Numbered from the stretch's first letter, positions 1 to 9,376 are shown. The stretch: 53,138 nucleotides of DNA from Planctomycetaceae bacterium (GCA_021732995.1 JAKFWA010000056.1:1-53138), one strand, 5' to 3'. The notes: generated by a model not told the origin, from the letters alone. Made by a program: numbers and translations.

Positions 1-36
1 GTATCTGGCTTCCAACCGACTCGTTCACCCAGTCGC

Positions 37-594
37 CTACGCCTGCGGTGGTGGCTCAATCCCGAAGTCCTTGATCGTCAGCAGGGACCGGAACGGCAGA
101 TTGCGAGCCGCAAACGTCGCAGCCCCGCCTTCCATGCGATCGACGATACCCACAACCTGCACGACTTCGCAGCCGAACTGCTGCACTCGATCCACCGCCA
201 GCAGAGCACTGCCGCCCGTGGTGACGACGTCATCGACGATGACAATCTTCATGCCAGCGACCAGCGGACCTTCGATGTACTGCTGCGTCCCGTGCCCCTT
301 GGATTCCTTGCGAACAATGCACCCGACCAGCGACCGATTTTGCTCGGCAGCCACCGTCAGCACGCCGCCGACGATGGGGTCAGCCCCCAGCGTCATGCCG
401 CCGAAGGCATCGAAGTTGACGTCTTTCAGCAGGTCCAGCAGCCCCTCACTGACCAGCCGCAGCCCGATGGAATGCAGCGTAACCTGCTTGCTGTCGAGGT
501 AGTACTTGGACTTCTTCCCCGAAGCGAGCGTGAAGTCGCCCAGCTTCAGAGCCCGTTGACGGAACAGTTCGATAAGCTTCTCGCGGCTGTACAT
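37..594 (-). CDS. pyrE: Orotate phosphoribosyltransferase
   Basis: Transfers the phosphoribosyl group of PRPP to orotate, giving OMP in cytosolic pyrimidine synthesis. The PRPP-binding motif of type I phosphoribosyltransferases is clear at residues 117-129 (IVIVDDVVTTGGS), with the acidic pair D121-D122. A Lys/Ser/Tyr-rich segment at 27-36 (KKSKYYLDSK) and the flexible loop at about 94-103 (VRKESKGHGT) are the other expected family elements. At 185 residues it is a little shorter than many bacterial PyrE proteins (about 210) but has all motifs. It is the first gene in the window, transcribed toward the left edge, so its downstream neighbours are not visible. No other pyrimidine gene is adjacent. 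Confidence 0.95.
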   Translation of the reverse strand: MYSREKLIELFRQRALKLGDFTLASGKKSKYYLDSKQVTLHSIGLRLVSEGLLDLLKDVNFDAFGGMTLGADPIVGGVLTVAAEQNRSLVGCIVRKESKGHGTQQYIEGPLVAGMKIVIVDDVVTTGGSALLAVDRVQQFGCEVVQVVGIVDRMEGGAATFAARNLPFRSLLTIKDFGIEPPPQA

Positions 595-1086
595 GAAACG
601 AAATCTCGTGAGTTAGTGATTCAATCGAGGCAGAGCCCTCGCCAATCGCGGCTCCACCCATAGCGAAAGATAGAGTCCCAGCCGCTGTCACAAAACTGAG
701 CGGCATGCTCCGCGTTGTTGCGTCTATCCAAACGGGATTCAGCGCTCGGCCGCAAAGCCACATGCGTAGGTTGCGTTGCTGAATCAGGCTTAAATCCCAA
801 ACAGTGCGAGAACTTGCGCCAGATCAACTCCTTAGCGATTCCTACGAGAAGTCTCGTTTTGCGTTTGTCCCTTTTTGGTCTATTCGAAGAGTGAATGGAT
901 AGCGCGAGCAGTGCTGACGATCCAGGGCATTCGAAATTCGAAGGCTTACTGGCGATCGTGAACAGTTCGATTCATAATGGACGGAACCCACAGGTGCGAT
1001 GTTTTTGCGAGCTGCATCTCAATAGCCGCGACTGACTGCAGTGTTGCCTTTCCATTACTCAGGTCAGACCTTTTCTAAGGGCAAGT
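595..1086. other. Intergenic region, no gene seen
   Basis: This gap of about 490 bases separates the divergently transcribed pyrE and P-loop ATPase genes, so it should carry both promoters. Short open frames here have no recognisable protein similarity. A very small hairpin at 844-857 (ACGAG, loop AAGT, CTCGT) is followed by TTTT, but the stem is only 5 bp. I could not assign convincing -35/-10 elements. Confidence 0.4.
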
Positions 1087-2598
1087 ATGGCTAAGATCCG
1101 TAAGGAGAGGAATTACCTAATGTTTCGGCCGGATTTCTCGAATGGGGATCTGGACCACGTTGTCGCGGAACGGGACGACTTACTAGCTCACTACTATGTG
1201 GGGAAAGAGAGGTTCGTCACTAGAGCGGCGAGTCGAGATGACCAAGCCTCAATATTCGTAGGCCCTAAAGGGGTTGGCAAATCCGCGATTCTCCAGATGA
1301 TTCGACTAGATGAGCGAAGCCACGGCGATGCGGCACGCCTTATCGAGATTTCTCCAGACGATCTCGCCTTTAATGCGCTAGTTAATATTCAACATCGCAC
1401 GCCAATACTTGATCACGCTGCTCAGAATACGTGGCTATTTACGTCGCTTTGGGATTATGTCTTGTGTGTTGAGATACTCCGACGAGAGGATTCGGATCGG
1501 TCGGGCGTCGGCGTCTTTCTGGAGAAGGTTATCGGAACCAAGTACGAAGCTGAGCGTCGGAGATTGTTAAATCTGACCCTCGCCGATGACGGTACGCAGT
1601 CGACCATGACTGACAAGATGCTTGCCTTAATTAGTGCAATAGAGATTGAAGGAGGGTATGACGAGGGGAAGGGGAGCATGCGGCTAGAAATGAGCAATAC
1701 TCACGGTAGTCGCAAGACCGAGGATCTGAAGCTGCTTCAGCTGATCAATAATGTGGCTCGTCAACTTCCGGCGAATCTTAGGCACGAGTACTATATTTTA
1801 ATTGATGACCTCGATCTGCATTGGACGGGGTCCGAATTGCAGAACTATTTTTTAGGCGCGATGTTTCTGTCGATCAGAAAGCTTTCACGCTCGCGCAATG
1901 TGAAGTTCGTGGTAGCAATTCGTAAGAATATCTATCGGCAGATCCACCTTGATGAGCGGGACAAATTCTCAGATCTCGTCTGCGAAGTGACTTGGACGAA
2001 GGACGACGTTAAAAAGATGGTCGAGCGGCGTTTGGCGATGATACTTTCGGTGACAGAGAATGAAGTGTGGACTGAGTTATTTCAACCAGGATTTTTTGAG
2101 CTGATCTGGTCGCATACTGACGAGACGCCTAGAGCTGTTATTCGACTTGCCGTGACGGCGATCAATACGGCAATTCGAAACTCGCATCTGCGCGTTGACC
2201 AGAGCGACATGCAAGAGGCGCTTCGGGAGTTTTCAGACGATAGGATTAGCGATCTTGCTGATCTTCATCGCTATGCGTATCCATTGCTTGGCCTTGTGAT
2301 CCGAGAGTTTCGTGGACAGACAAAGGAATTTCCAGCTGATGTTGTTCAGGAAGTTGCGTTCAGAATCGCAGAGATGGCTAGAAAGAACATGACGGAGCCG
2401 AAACTCAGTTGGGCAATTCAGGGCTTTGAGGAGCCTGTGCTATTTGCGCGGATACTGGTGGCTTGTGGATTTCTAAAGGTAAAGGAGCATCGAACCGCAA
2501 TGGCGAGAATCGCTAGTGAAGACCAGCTGGAGAAGTTGTCGCCTCAAAACTGGTTCGCAGTTCATCCAACTTACGTGCCGGCGCTGGATCTGAAGTAG
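1087..2598 (+). CDS. P-loop ATPase, possibly Sll1717-like
   Basis: A 503-residue soluble protein with a Walker A motif at residues 59-66 (GPKGVGKS). A Walker B motif lies at about 237-242 (LIDDLD), and a hydrophobic strand followed by basic residues at 273-284 (KFVVAIRKNIYR) could be the sensor region. This layout resembles STAND/KAP-like ATPases and the P-loop ATPases named after Sll1717, but the family call is from memory and tentative. The C-terminal half has no domain I recognise. No transmembrane segment is visible. The gene is visibly richer in A/T than its neighbours (TTA, ATA and AAT codons, T runs), which suggests horizontal acquisition. It stands alone after a 490-base gap. An AAGG just upstream supports the ATG at 1087. 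The real function is unknown. Confidence 0.7.
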   Translation: MAKIRKERNYLMFRPDFSNGDLDHVVAERDDLLAHYYVGKERFVTRAASRDDQASIFVGPKGVGKSAILQMIRLDERSHGDAARLIEISPDDLAFNALVNIQHRTPILDHAAQNTWLFTSLWDYVLCVEILRREDSDRSGVGVFLEKVIGTKYEAERRRLLNLTLADDGTQSTMTDKMLALISAIEIEGGYDEGKGSMRLEMSNTHGSRKTEDLKLLQLINNVARQLPANLRHEYYILIDDLDLHWTGSELQNYFLGAMFLSIRKLSRSRNVKFVVAIRKNIYRQIHLDERDKFSDLVCEVTWTKDDVKKMVERRLAMILSVTENEVWTELFQPGFFELIWSHTDETPRAVIRLAVTAINTAIRNSHLRVDQSDMQEALREFSDDRISDLADLHRYAYPLLGLVIREFRGQTKEFPADVVQEVAFRIAEMARKNMTEPKLSWAIQGFEEPVLFARILVACGFLKVKEHRTAMARIASEDQLEKLSPQNWFAVHPTYVPALDLK

Positions 2599-2635
2599 CC
2601 CGTGAAACATTGATCGTTCGGGAAGGTTTCCGCTG

Positions 2636-4090
2636 ATGAAGCACATATTCTTGATTCTTTCGCTGGTCGCACTGCTCTCGGTGCCTCTCACGCTGCGCGC
2701 CGCTGAACGGACTAAGCCGAATATCGTTTTCATTTTCTCGGACGATCATGCCGGGCAGGCGACGGGGGCTTATCCGTCTTGGCTGAAGAGCTTCATTGAG
2801 ACCCAAAAGGTCACACCGAATATTGATCGGTTGGCGAAAGATGGGGTGGTGTTCGAGAACAGCTTTTGCGGCAACTCCATCTGCGCACCATCGCGAGCCA
2901 CGATTCTCACGGGCAAGCACAGTTATTCCAACGGCGTGACTCGCTGGCAGGAGTTCAATGGGGCGCAGGCTACTTTTCCGAAGCTGTTGCAAAAGGCTGG
3001 TTATCAGACGGCGATCGTGGGGAAATGGCATCTCGTCAGTCAGCCGACGGGTTTTGATTTCTGGCGAATCCTGCCGGGGCAGGGGGCGTATTATAATCCG
3101 GAGTTTATCACGCCCACCGGCAGGCAGCGGATTCAAGGCTATGTCACCGAAGTCATCACGGACACCGCCTTGGAATGGCTGGAGAAAGCGCACGATGCAA
3201 CGAAACCGTTCCTGCTGATGATTCATCATAAGGCACCTCATCGTAACTGGGGGCCGGCGCCGCAGTATGCGAAGTGGCTCGACGACGTGACGATTCCTGA
3301 GCCGCCCACGTTGTTTGATGACTACACCGGACGCACGCCATCGGCAGCGAAGAACGAGATGGAAATTGGACGGCACATGACGTTGAAGTCGGATCTCAAG
3401 ACCGATCCGGCAGAGTTTCAAAAGCTGGGACTGACTGGCAAGGAAACTGTGAGCTGGAAGTATCAGCGCTATATGAAGGACTATCTGCGCTGCGTCAAAA
3501 GCGTGGACGACAGTGTCGGGCGTGTGCGAGACCACTTGAAACGCACGGGACTCGACCAGAACACGGTCGTCATTTACTGCTCCGACCAGGGTTTCTACCT
3601 CGGCGAGCACGGCTGGTTCGACAAACGCTGGATGTATGAGGAATCGCTGCGGATGCCCTTGATCGTGTCCTGGCCCGGCGTCACGAAACCCGGCGAACGG
3701 CCTGCGCAGCTCGTGCAAAACATTGATTACGCGCCGACGTTTGTGGACATGGCAGGCTTGGCCGCGCCGGAGGAAATGCAGGGCGTATCACTGGTCCCGC
3801 TGCTGCGCGGCGAAAAGCCCGCCAACTGGCGTAAGAGCATCTACTATCACTACTACGACTGCCCCTCCGAGCACCGCGTCGAATGCCACGAAGGCGTCCG
3901 CACCGAGCAATACAAGCTGATCAGCTTCTACCGTCCCGGCGACTGGGAACTTTACGACTTGGCCAAGGACCCTCGCGAAATGCACAGCGTCCACGCCGAC
4001 CCCGCATACGCGGAAGTATTGTCTCAAATGAAAGACGAACTTACCCAGGTGAAAAGGCAGTATGGGCTTCCCGCAGATCCTGCGAAATGA
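2636..4090 (+). CDS. Secreted S1-family sulfatase
   Basis: A 484-residue sulfatase expected to remove sulfate esters from sulfated polysaccharides or similar substrates outside the cytoplasm. Residues 1-22 form a signal peptide (hydrophobic core, cleavage near LRAAE). Metal-binding Asp residues D36-D37 follow directly (FIFSDDHAG). The formylglycine motif CxPSR is at C83-R87, with LTGK at 91-94. A second metal-site segment (SDQGFYLGEHGW) starts near residue 315. All active-site blocks are present and the length is typical. It needs a formylglycine-generating enzyme; the FGE-domain lipoprotein at 13355-14512 is probably not that maturase. The gene lies 37 bases after the ATPase, but their composition differs and no functional link is implied. 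Substrate specificity cannot be read from the sequence. Confidence 0.9.
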   Translation: MKHIFLILSLVALLSVPLTLRAAERTKPNIVFIFSDDHAGQATGAYPSWLKSFIETQKVTPNIDRLAKDGVVFENSFCGNSICAPSRATILTGKHSYSNGVTRWQEFNGAQATFPKLLQKAGYQTAIVGKWHLVSQPTGFDFWRILPGQGAYYNPEFITPTGRQRIQGYVTEVITDTALEWLEKAHDATKPFLLMIHHKAPHRNWGPAPQYAKWLDDVTIPEPPTLFDDYTGRTPSAAKNEMEIGRHMTLKSDLKTDPAEFQKLGLTGKETVSWKYQRYMKDYLRCVKSVDDSVGRVRDHLKRTGLDQNTVVIYCSDQGFYLGEHGWFDKRWMYEESLRMPLIVSWPGVTKPGERPAQLVQNIDYAPTFVDMAGLAAPEEMQGVSLVPLLRGEKPANWRKSIYYHYYDCPSEHRVECHEGVRTEQYKLISFYRPGDWELYDLAKDPREMHSVHADPAYAEVLSQMKDELTQVKRQYGLPADPAK

Positions 4091-4463
4091 CCATCGGGTA
4101 GTCTCGTCAGGTCGGTTGGGGGCCGATTCGCACAGCCTCGCGTGGTCGACCGCTGTTGAACGCGTGGTCGTCCGCGTTCTCAGGATGTTCAACCTCCGGC
4201 TCCCACAGCCGGGTCGTGGTTTGCGCATCACCTGCGCATCGTCGAGGTAAGTCAAGTTCCTCATTGGCGAGCGAGATCGAAGGAGATTGCGCTTCAATCC
4301 CTTGAACTGGCCTCAGGCAGAGCACAATCAGCATCGCAGCGGTCAAAATTGTGAGCGCCACCTGAAGAGTTCGCATTCGCGTGGTTTACCGTATGTCGTC
4401 GCGGTGATAGCGTGGTTGAAGTTTGCTGCTCACGATGTCGCACACGCCTTTGGAGTTTGAGTA
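4091..4463. repeat. Intergenic region with short direct and inverted repeats
   Basis: The 373-base gap contains a direct repeat of 15 bases (CGCGTGGTCGACCGC at 4139-4153 and CGCGTGGTCGTCCGC at 4161-4175, one mismatch, period 22). It also has an inverted pair GTTGAAC (4155-4161)/GTTCAAC (4187-4193) and a 6-bp hairpin CCGGCT/AGCCGG at 4196-4212. This resembles a dispersed structured repeat. The hairpin is not followed by a T run, so it is not a clear terminator for the sulfatase gene. Confidence 0.4.
4107..4376 (-). CDS. Possible small secreted protein (doubtful)
   Basis: An 89-codon frame whose first 28 or so residues look like a signal peptide: a basic start, then a hydrophobic stretch (VALTILTAAMLIVLCL), then a small-residue region. 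The remaining 60 residues are polar, are encoded across the repeat-rich intergenic DNA, and match nothing I know. No Shine-Dalgarno sequence is visible. It may be a chance frame or the start of a gene whose 3' part was overwritten by repeat DNA. Confidence 0.25.
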   Translation of the reverse strand: MRTLQVALTILTAAMLIVLCLRPVQGIEAQSPSISLANEELDLPRRCAGDAQTTTRLWEPEVEHPENADDHAFNSGRPREAVRIGPQPT

Positions 4464-4682
4464 ATGAAGCTTGTGGCGGGCTCAATTCTGCTGTTGGCTG
4501 CTGTCCAAGCCTACGCTCACGCGAATTCAATCCCTTTTCCCAATCAGCAACATGCCAGCGAAACTCTGACTCCGGCGAGCTTGGTGCTCGCGGTACTCGG
4601 CGTCGTTTATCTCGTCTGGGGCACAATCGCCGCCGTGCGTGGCGCTGGATCGCAAGTCTCCTCAAATGCTCTGAATCAGTAA
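4464..4682 (+). CDS. Small membrane/secreted protein of unknown function
   Basis: A 72-residue protein. Residues 1-18 form a signal peptide (MKLVAGSILLLAAVQAYAHA). A second hydrophobic segment at about 38-57 (PASLVLAVLGVVYLVWGTIA) is followed by Arg, giving a probable membrane anchor. A good Shine-Dalgarno GGAG lies 8 bases before the ATG, which supports translation. It sits 64 bases ahead of the TPR/ASPIC-UnbV gene on the same strand and may be cotranscribed with it. No family was recognised and no enzymatic motif is present. Confidence 0.6.
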   Translation: MKLVAGSILLLAAVQAYAHANSIPFPNQQHASETLTPASLVLAVLGVVYLVWGTIAAVRGAGSQVSSNALNQ

Positions 4683-4746
4683 GCGGTGAGGTTCACTGGA
4701 AGTCGATTCGACAGCACGTTTTCAACGAGATTCGGGAGAAGCCGTA

Positions 4747-7737
4747 GTGTTCCGCACCGAAGTTCCTCACAAAAGCGATCAATTGTGGGGAGCGGTGTCG
4801 TTGTGCCTGATCGCCTTCGGCGTGCTGTGTTGTGTCTGGCCGGCATGGACGCGGTCGCCCGTCGATCAAAAACTTCGCGAAGCCTCATTGGCGCTATCGT
4901 TCGGAGACCACGCTCGTGCCAACGATCTGGCAAATGAAGTGTTGCATGAGCACCCGCATTCCTCGCACGCGCTCCTGATTGCGGGTGAGGCGAATACGGC
5001 CTTGCAGAAGCCGCAGAGGGCGATTGATTACTTCAGTCGCGTACCGGAAGTTGCTCGAGCGAACTGGCTGCACGCTCAATTCGGAAAAGCCGAACGCCTG
5101 ATGTGGCTGGGGCATGCACGAGACGCCGAGAAGCTTTTCCGCCGAGTTCTGCAGGACAACCCCGCGCACATTGGAGCAAATCGATCTCTGAGTTTTTTGC
5201 TGCACGTTCAAGGCCGAACGTGGGAAGCGGTGCCGATGGCACGTCGCTTGATTCAACTCGGCCATTTCCGCGGTGACCAGATTCAGATGGCTGCCGCGAC
5301 CGAACAGTTCTTTGCTAAAGACGTGTTGTTTACGCGCAAGTGTCTGAATGCAGAACCGGGTGACCCTTTGCCTCTCTTAGGAGAGGCTCGCATGAAACTG
5401 CTGCGCAACGTCTTCGATCAGGCCGAAGAATTGCTGCTTCAGGTCTGCGATGCCCATGCTGATGTTCTCGAAGCGCGAGGTCGCCTGGGCCGGTTGCTGC
5501 TGGCTCGCGGCCGCTGGGGCGAGCTTTCGGATTGGCAAGTAGGGCTGCCGCCTGAGGCTGACGAACATCCTGAAATCTGGTTTGTCCGCGGTCGTTTTTT
5601 GCAGCACTTACAACAACCGCGAGAAGCCGCTCGATGCTTCAGCGAGGTGTTAAGCCGATCCCCGAACCACGTCGAAGCGACTTGGCAATTGTCTCAAACG
5701 CTTTCTCAGCTTGGACTTGCTGCGGAATCGGATCAGGTGGGTCGGCGATCCGCGGTACTGGCCAAGATTGAGCTGACGCTCTCGGAGCTTCATACCGGTG
5801 CAACAGAAGAAAAGATGCACGAGGCGGCTAGCCTCTTTGCTTCTATCAATCGCTACTGGGAAGCGACCGCCATGTGCTACGTGGCTGCCAATATCCTGCG
5901 GACCCCTCCTGCGTGGGCAATCAGGGATCAGAAGGCCTACGCGAACCGGCTCCATTCCGACCTCAGCTTCAGCGAAACGCAATCGTGGCCGTTTCCGTTC
6001 CTTTCTCCTGACCAATTTCCGCGTCCCTCGTCTTACCGGGAGAAATCAGGTCAAGCGGGCCAACTATCGACATCGAAGGCGTCCGAGTGTCGAGTTCGCT
6101 TTGAAGATACGGCGGCCGCTGTGCATGTCGACTTCAGCTACTTCAATGGCACGGTAAAGTTTGAGAAGGGTTTGGAGCACATCTTCGAGACGACAGGTGG
6201 CGGCGTCGCTGCTCTCGATTTTGATGCCGACTTGTGGCCGGATCTTTTCTTCCCCCAAGGTTCGCATCTTTGGGAAGCCAAAACGTCGGAAGTTCATCTC
6301 GACCGGTTGTTTCGGAATCTTGGTGCGGAACGATTTGTCGACGTCACCGAACTGTGCGGAATCCAAGATCCGCACTTCGGCCAGGGGGCTGCAGTAGGAG
6401 ACTTCAACAACGATGGCTTTCCGGACCTCTACGTGGGAAATCTGGGGCCAAACCATCTGCTCATCAACAATGGCGACGGCACGTTCTCAGACCAGACGGA
6501 AAAGGCGGGCATCAGCGATGATGACTGGACGCTGAGCTGTTTGATTGCCGACTTGAACGGCGATTTCTTGCCTGATTTGTATTCGGTGAACTATCTCGAA
6601 CAGCAGGCAGTCTATGCCCGAAGGTGCAAGAAGAACGGGCAGCCGTTGACGTGCGCTCCCACGTTGTTTCCCGCTCAAGACGACCGGCTGTATCTCAACG
6701 AGGGCAATGGTCGTTTCCGAGATGTTTCGACCACGAGCGGCATTGTCTGTCCTGATGGAAAGGGACTTGCCATTGCCGCGATTCGAATTGGTGGGGATGC
6801 ACGTCTGAGCCTCTTCATTGGAAACGACACGACCAATAACTTCCTCTTTCGCAATCAGACTGCCCAACCTGGCGGCCTTCCGTTCTTCAGTGAAGATGGT
6901 GTGATTAGTGGCCTGGCCGCCGATGGAAATGGCCGCGCACAAGCCACGATGGGAGTTGCTGTCGACGATGCGGATGGCGATGGAACCACAGATATCTTTG
7001 TGACCAGCTTCATCCATGAGCCGAGCACGCTTTATCTTCAGCAGTCCGAAGGAATTTTCGTAGACTCAACTCGAAGAGCACGGCTTCACGAGCCCACGTA
7101 CGAGATGCTGGGATTCGGTTCGCAGTTCATCGACGGCGAGTTGGATGGATGGCCCGATCTGGTTGTCACCAACGGGCACGTGGATCGCACGTGGGCTACC
7201 GGCGAGCCTGATGTGATGCCCCTGCAGTACTTCCAGAATCAGGGCCAGGCTATTTTTTCCGAGATCAGAAGCGACGTGTTGGGCGACTGCTTTGCCCAGA
7301 AGCACCTTGGTCGGGCACTCACTCGATTGGACTGGAATCGCGACGGCAAGGACGATTTTTGCGTCAGCTTTCTCGATCGCCCCGTGGCCTTGGTGACGAA
7401 TCGAACGGAAAAGGTCGGAAACCGTGTGGTCGTCCGGTTGATCGGAGTTGAGTCCGATCGAGATGCAATTGGGGCGATCGTGAAGCTCACGGCGGGCCAA
7501 AAGAGCTGGACTAAACAACTGACTGCCGGCGATGGATACCTGAGCAGCAACGAGCGCCGTCTGACCTTCGGCTTGGATACTCTGGTCGCAGGAGATTCAT
7601 TGTCGGTCAATTGGCCAAGTGGTCGAATAACTGTGGTTGAGTCCGTTCCGGTGAACACTCTGATCACGATTGTTGAGCCGGCAGAGCGGCGGACGAAGCC
7701 GGATCAGACACCCTTCCCGCAATTACGGGATGACTAG
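4747..7737 (+). CDS. TPR, FG-GAP/VCBS and ASPIC/UnbV repeat protein (CRTAC1-like)
   Basis: A 996-residue surface or envelope protein. An N-terminal hydrophobic segment at about 13-35 anchors or exports it. Residues 40-330 are TPR-like helices. From about 470 to 870 there are repeated FG-GAP/VCBS blades with calcium-binding DxDxDG-like loops (for example GDFNNDGFPDLYVGN, DDADGDGTTDIFVTS, DWNRDGKDDF), as in beta-propellers. The C-terminal 90 residues fit an ASPIC/UnbV domain (GAIVKLTAGQKSW, GDGYLSSNERRLTFGL). The start is a GTG preceded by GGGAGAAG at 4733-4740. Such proteins are common in planctomycetes, and adhesion or protein and ligand binding is likely, but no function can be assigned from the sequence. 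It may form a unit with the small membrane protein upstream. Confidence 0.88.
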   Translation: MFRTEVPHKSDQLWGAVSLCLIAFGVLCCVWPAWTRSPVDQKLREASLALSFGDHARANDLANEVLHEHPHSSHALLIAGEANTALQKPQRAIDYFSRVPEVARANWLHAQFGKAERLMWLGHARDAEKLFRRVLQDNPAHIGANRSLSFLLHVQGRTWEAVPMARRLIQLGHFRGDQIQMAAATEQFFAKDVLFTRKCLNAEPGDPLPLLGEARMKLLRNVFDQAEELLLQVCDAHADVLEARGRLGRLLLARGRWGELSDWQVGLPPEADEHPEIWFVRGRFLQHLQQPREAARCFSEVLSRSPNHVEATWQLSQTLSQLGLAAESDQVGRRSAVLAKIELTLSELHTGATEEKMHEAASLFASINRYWEATAMCYVAANILRTPPAWAIRDQKAYANRLHSDLSFSETQSWPFPFLSPDQFPRPSSYREKSGQAGQLSTSKASECRVRFEDTAAAVHVDFSYFNGTVKFEKGLEHIFETTGGGVAALDFDADLWPDLFFPQGSHLWEAKTSEVHLDRLFRNLGAERFVDVTELCGIQDPHFGQGAAVGDFNNDGFPDLYVGNLGPNHLLINNGDGTFSDQTEKAGISDDDWTLSCLIADLNGDFLPDLYSVNYLEQQAVYARRCKKNGQPLTCAPTLFPAQDDRLYLNEGNGRFRDVSTTSGIVCPDGKGLAIAAIRIGGDARLSLFIGNDTTNNFLFRNQTAQPGGLPFFSEDGVISGLAADGNGRAQATMGVAVDDADGDGTTDIFVTSFIHEPSTLYLQQSEGIFVDSTRRARLHEPTYEMLGFGSQFIDGELDGWPDLVVTNGHVDRTWATGEPDVMPLQYFQNQGQAIFSEIRSDVLGDCFAQKHLGRALTRLDWNRDGKDDFCVSFLDRPVALVTNRTEKVGNRVVVRLIGVESDRDAIGAIVKLTAGQKSWTKQLTAGDGYLSSNERRLTFGLDTLVAGDSLSVNWPSGRITVVESVPVNTLITIVEPAERRTKPDQTPFPQLRDD

Positions 7738-7856
7738 GCAGGTCCCTCCGATTAGACCTTATTGAGGCGAAGCGGTATCCTTACTCGCCGATCCCTTCTT
7801 CTTTCAAGCTTTCACTTTCCGTCGTTGTTCGTCCGCGATTTAACTGGAACACAAAT

Positions 7857-8852
7857 ATGCAGTTTTTTCGACGTCGTGGCTTCACACTGATCGAACTGCT
7901 CGTCGTCATCGCAATTATTGCGGTATTGGTGGCACTTTTGCTTCCCGCTGTGCAACAAGCACGCGAATCTGCCCGGCGAACGCAATGCAGAAACAATCTG
8001 AAGCAAATCGGCTTAGCGTTGCATGCCTATCACGAGCAAGTGGGCATGTTCCCTATGGGAGTCCGATACGGGCAGAATGGTAGTTGGGGACTCTCGTGGT
8101 GGCCCTCAATTTTGCCCCTGGTTGACCAGATGACGCTGTACAATGCCATGACATTTGACGGCGATCACGTGGGCTGGACGGGGGCAGGTACCGGAGCATC
8201 AATTAACGGACCGGCCGCTAACGGCAAGATTTTGACTTTCATGATCTGCCCTACGAGTCCACTACCCAAAACGGGTGATACTGGAGGTGGATTTCAAATC
8301 GTGCGACCACACTATGTGGGAATCAGCGGTGCTGCTGATGGCAATGGCTTCGTTAACGCAGTAAACCATCCTCAGTTTGCATATGGTGGTTGCTGTTCCC
8401 AGACTGCGGGTGGCGTAACGGCGGGCGGTGGCGCCTTGGTTTGGAATCAAGGTATCAATTTCGCGGAAATGTCAGACGGAAGTTCCAACCTGTTGGTCGT
8501 CGGCGAGGCGGGTGACTGGGGCATCGATGCTGCCGGCAACCCACAGCGTATCAACTGCGAACACGGATGGCTGATGGGCACTCCATTTAACGGCAACTTG
8601 CAGCAGGCCCCTTGGGAACGATTGTTTAATATCACCACGGTTCGATATCAGCCTAATTCCAATCAGATATCGCTTCCTGGACGTGGCAACAATGACGGAA
8701 CAAACAACGGGTTGTTCTCTGCACATTCTGGCGGAGTTCACTGCCTGATCGGTGATGGTGCGGTCAAGTTTATAAGCGAAAACATTGATATGCTGAATCT
8801 TCGATTGCTTTGCACGCGGGATGATGGCCGTCAGATTAGTCTGGACTTCTAG
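7857..8852 (+). CDS. DUF1559 prepilin-like protein
   Basis: A 331-residue protein with a textbook type IV prepilin N-terminus. The basic leader ends RRG^FTLIE, so cleavage before F9 and methylation are expected, with the conserved Glu at +5. A hydrophobic helix follows to about residue 32, and the conserved segment with RRTQCRNNLKQIGLALH comes next. The DUF1559 C-terminal signature is visible (FSAHSGGVHCLIGDGAVKF). Planctomycete genomes encode many such pseudopilin-like proteins, thought to sit at the cell surface or in secretion machinery. No assembly ATPase or prepilin peptidase is nearby. It is followed 50 bases later by a small lipoprotein, the pairing often seen for this family. Confidence 0.93.
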   Translation: MQFFRRRGFTLIELLVVIAIIAVLVALLLPAVQQARESARRTQCRNNLKQIGLALHAYHEQVGMFPMGVRYGQNGSWGLSWWPSILPLVDQMTLYNAMTFDGDHVGWTGAGTGASINGPAANGKILTFMICPTSPLPKTGDTGGGFQIVRPHYVGISGAADGNGFVNAVNHPQFAYGGCCSQTAGGVTAGGGALVWNQGINFAEMSDGSSNLLVVGEAGDWGIDAAGNPQRINCEHGWLMGTPFNGNLQQAPWERLFNITTVRYQPNSNQISLPGRGNNDGTNNGLFSAHSGGVHCLIGDGAVKFISENIDMLNLRLLCTRDDGRQISLDF

Positions 8853-8902
8853 TAACCAGTTGTGTAAGCAGGCATAAGATTCACTATCTCGGAATATCTT
8901 GC

Positions 8903-9376
8903 ATGGCTATGGTGTATAATCATCTAAAGGTCGGCGCGTTTGTTTGTTTAATGGCAGTGACTTTGGCTGGCTGCGGTGGCGGTAGCCGTCTGCCTGCCGG
9001 AGAAACCGGTACGGTTTCGGGTAAGCTGACGTATAAGGGTCAGGCTGTGCCCAAGGGGACAACGATCCTTTTTATGGAAGACAAGTCCGGTCAATTAGCG
9101 AGCGCCGCGGTCGATGAGCGTGGTGAGTATTTGCTCGAAATGAAGGGTGGTTTGAAGGTGCTCTGCGGGACTTACCGAATCTCGGTTGCCGCACCATCGA
9201 TTGGTGCGGGCCTGAGTGCCGAGGATGCGATGAAGGAAGCTGTAAAGACCAAGCAAAAATCTTCTGAAGAGGCGCTCAAGCAGATTCCGGCACGCTATCG
9301 GGATCCTGAAAAGAGCAAGACTGTTTTTGAAGTCAAGCCAGGGCCAAATGTCTTCGATCTGGATATGGTGGATTAG
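8903..9376 (+). CDS. Small lipoprotein with carboxypeptidase-regulatory-like fold
   Basis: A 157-residue lipoprotein. The signal sequence ends in a lipobox LAGC with lipidated C24. Residues 35-85 (VSGKLTYKGQAVPKGTTILF, then DERGEYLLEM) match the beta-sandwich seen in carboxypeptidase-regulatory-like or transthyretin-like domains of planctomycete lipoproteins. The rest is charged (KTKQKSSEEALKQIPARYRDPEKS) and ends in a short strand. It lies directly downstream of the DUF1559 protein and ahead of a strong terminator, so the two probably form one transcription unit. A structural or accessory role at the envelope is inferred; no catalytic motif is visible. Confidence 0.8.
   Translation: MAMVYNHLKVGAFVCLMAVTLAGCGGGSRLPAGETGTVSGKLTYKGQAVPKGTTILFMEDKSGQLASAAVDERGEYLLEMKGGLKVLCGTYRISVAAPSIGAGLSAEDAMKEAVKTKQKSSEEALKQIPARYRDPEKSKTVFEVKPGPNVFDLDMVD

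Noticed and set aside
844-860. Terminator after the pyrE upstream region
   Set aside because: Stem is only 5 bp with a 4-base loop; too weak despite the following T run.
2513-3718. A 401-codon minus-strand frame opposite the ATPase 3' end and the sulfatase
   Set aside because: It is antisense to the recognisable sulfatase and shows no family motif or signal; a shadow frame.
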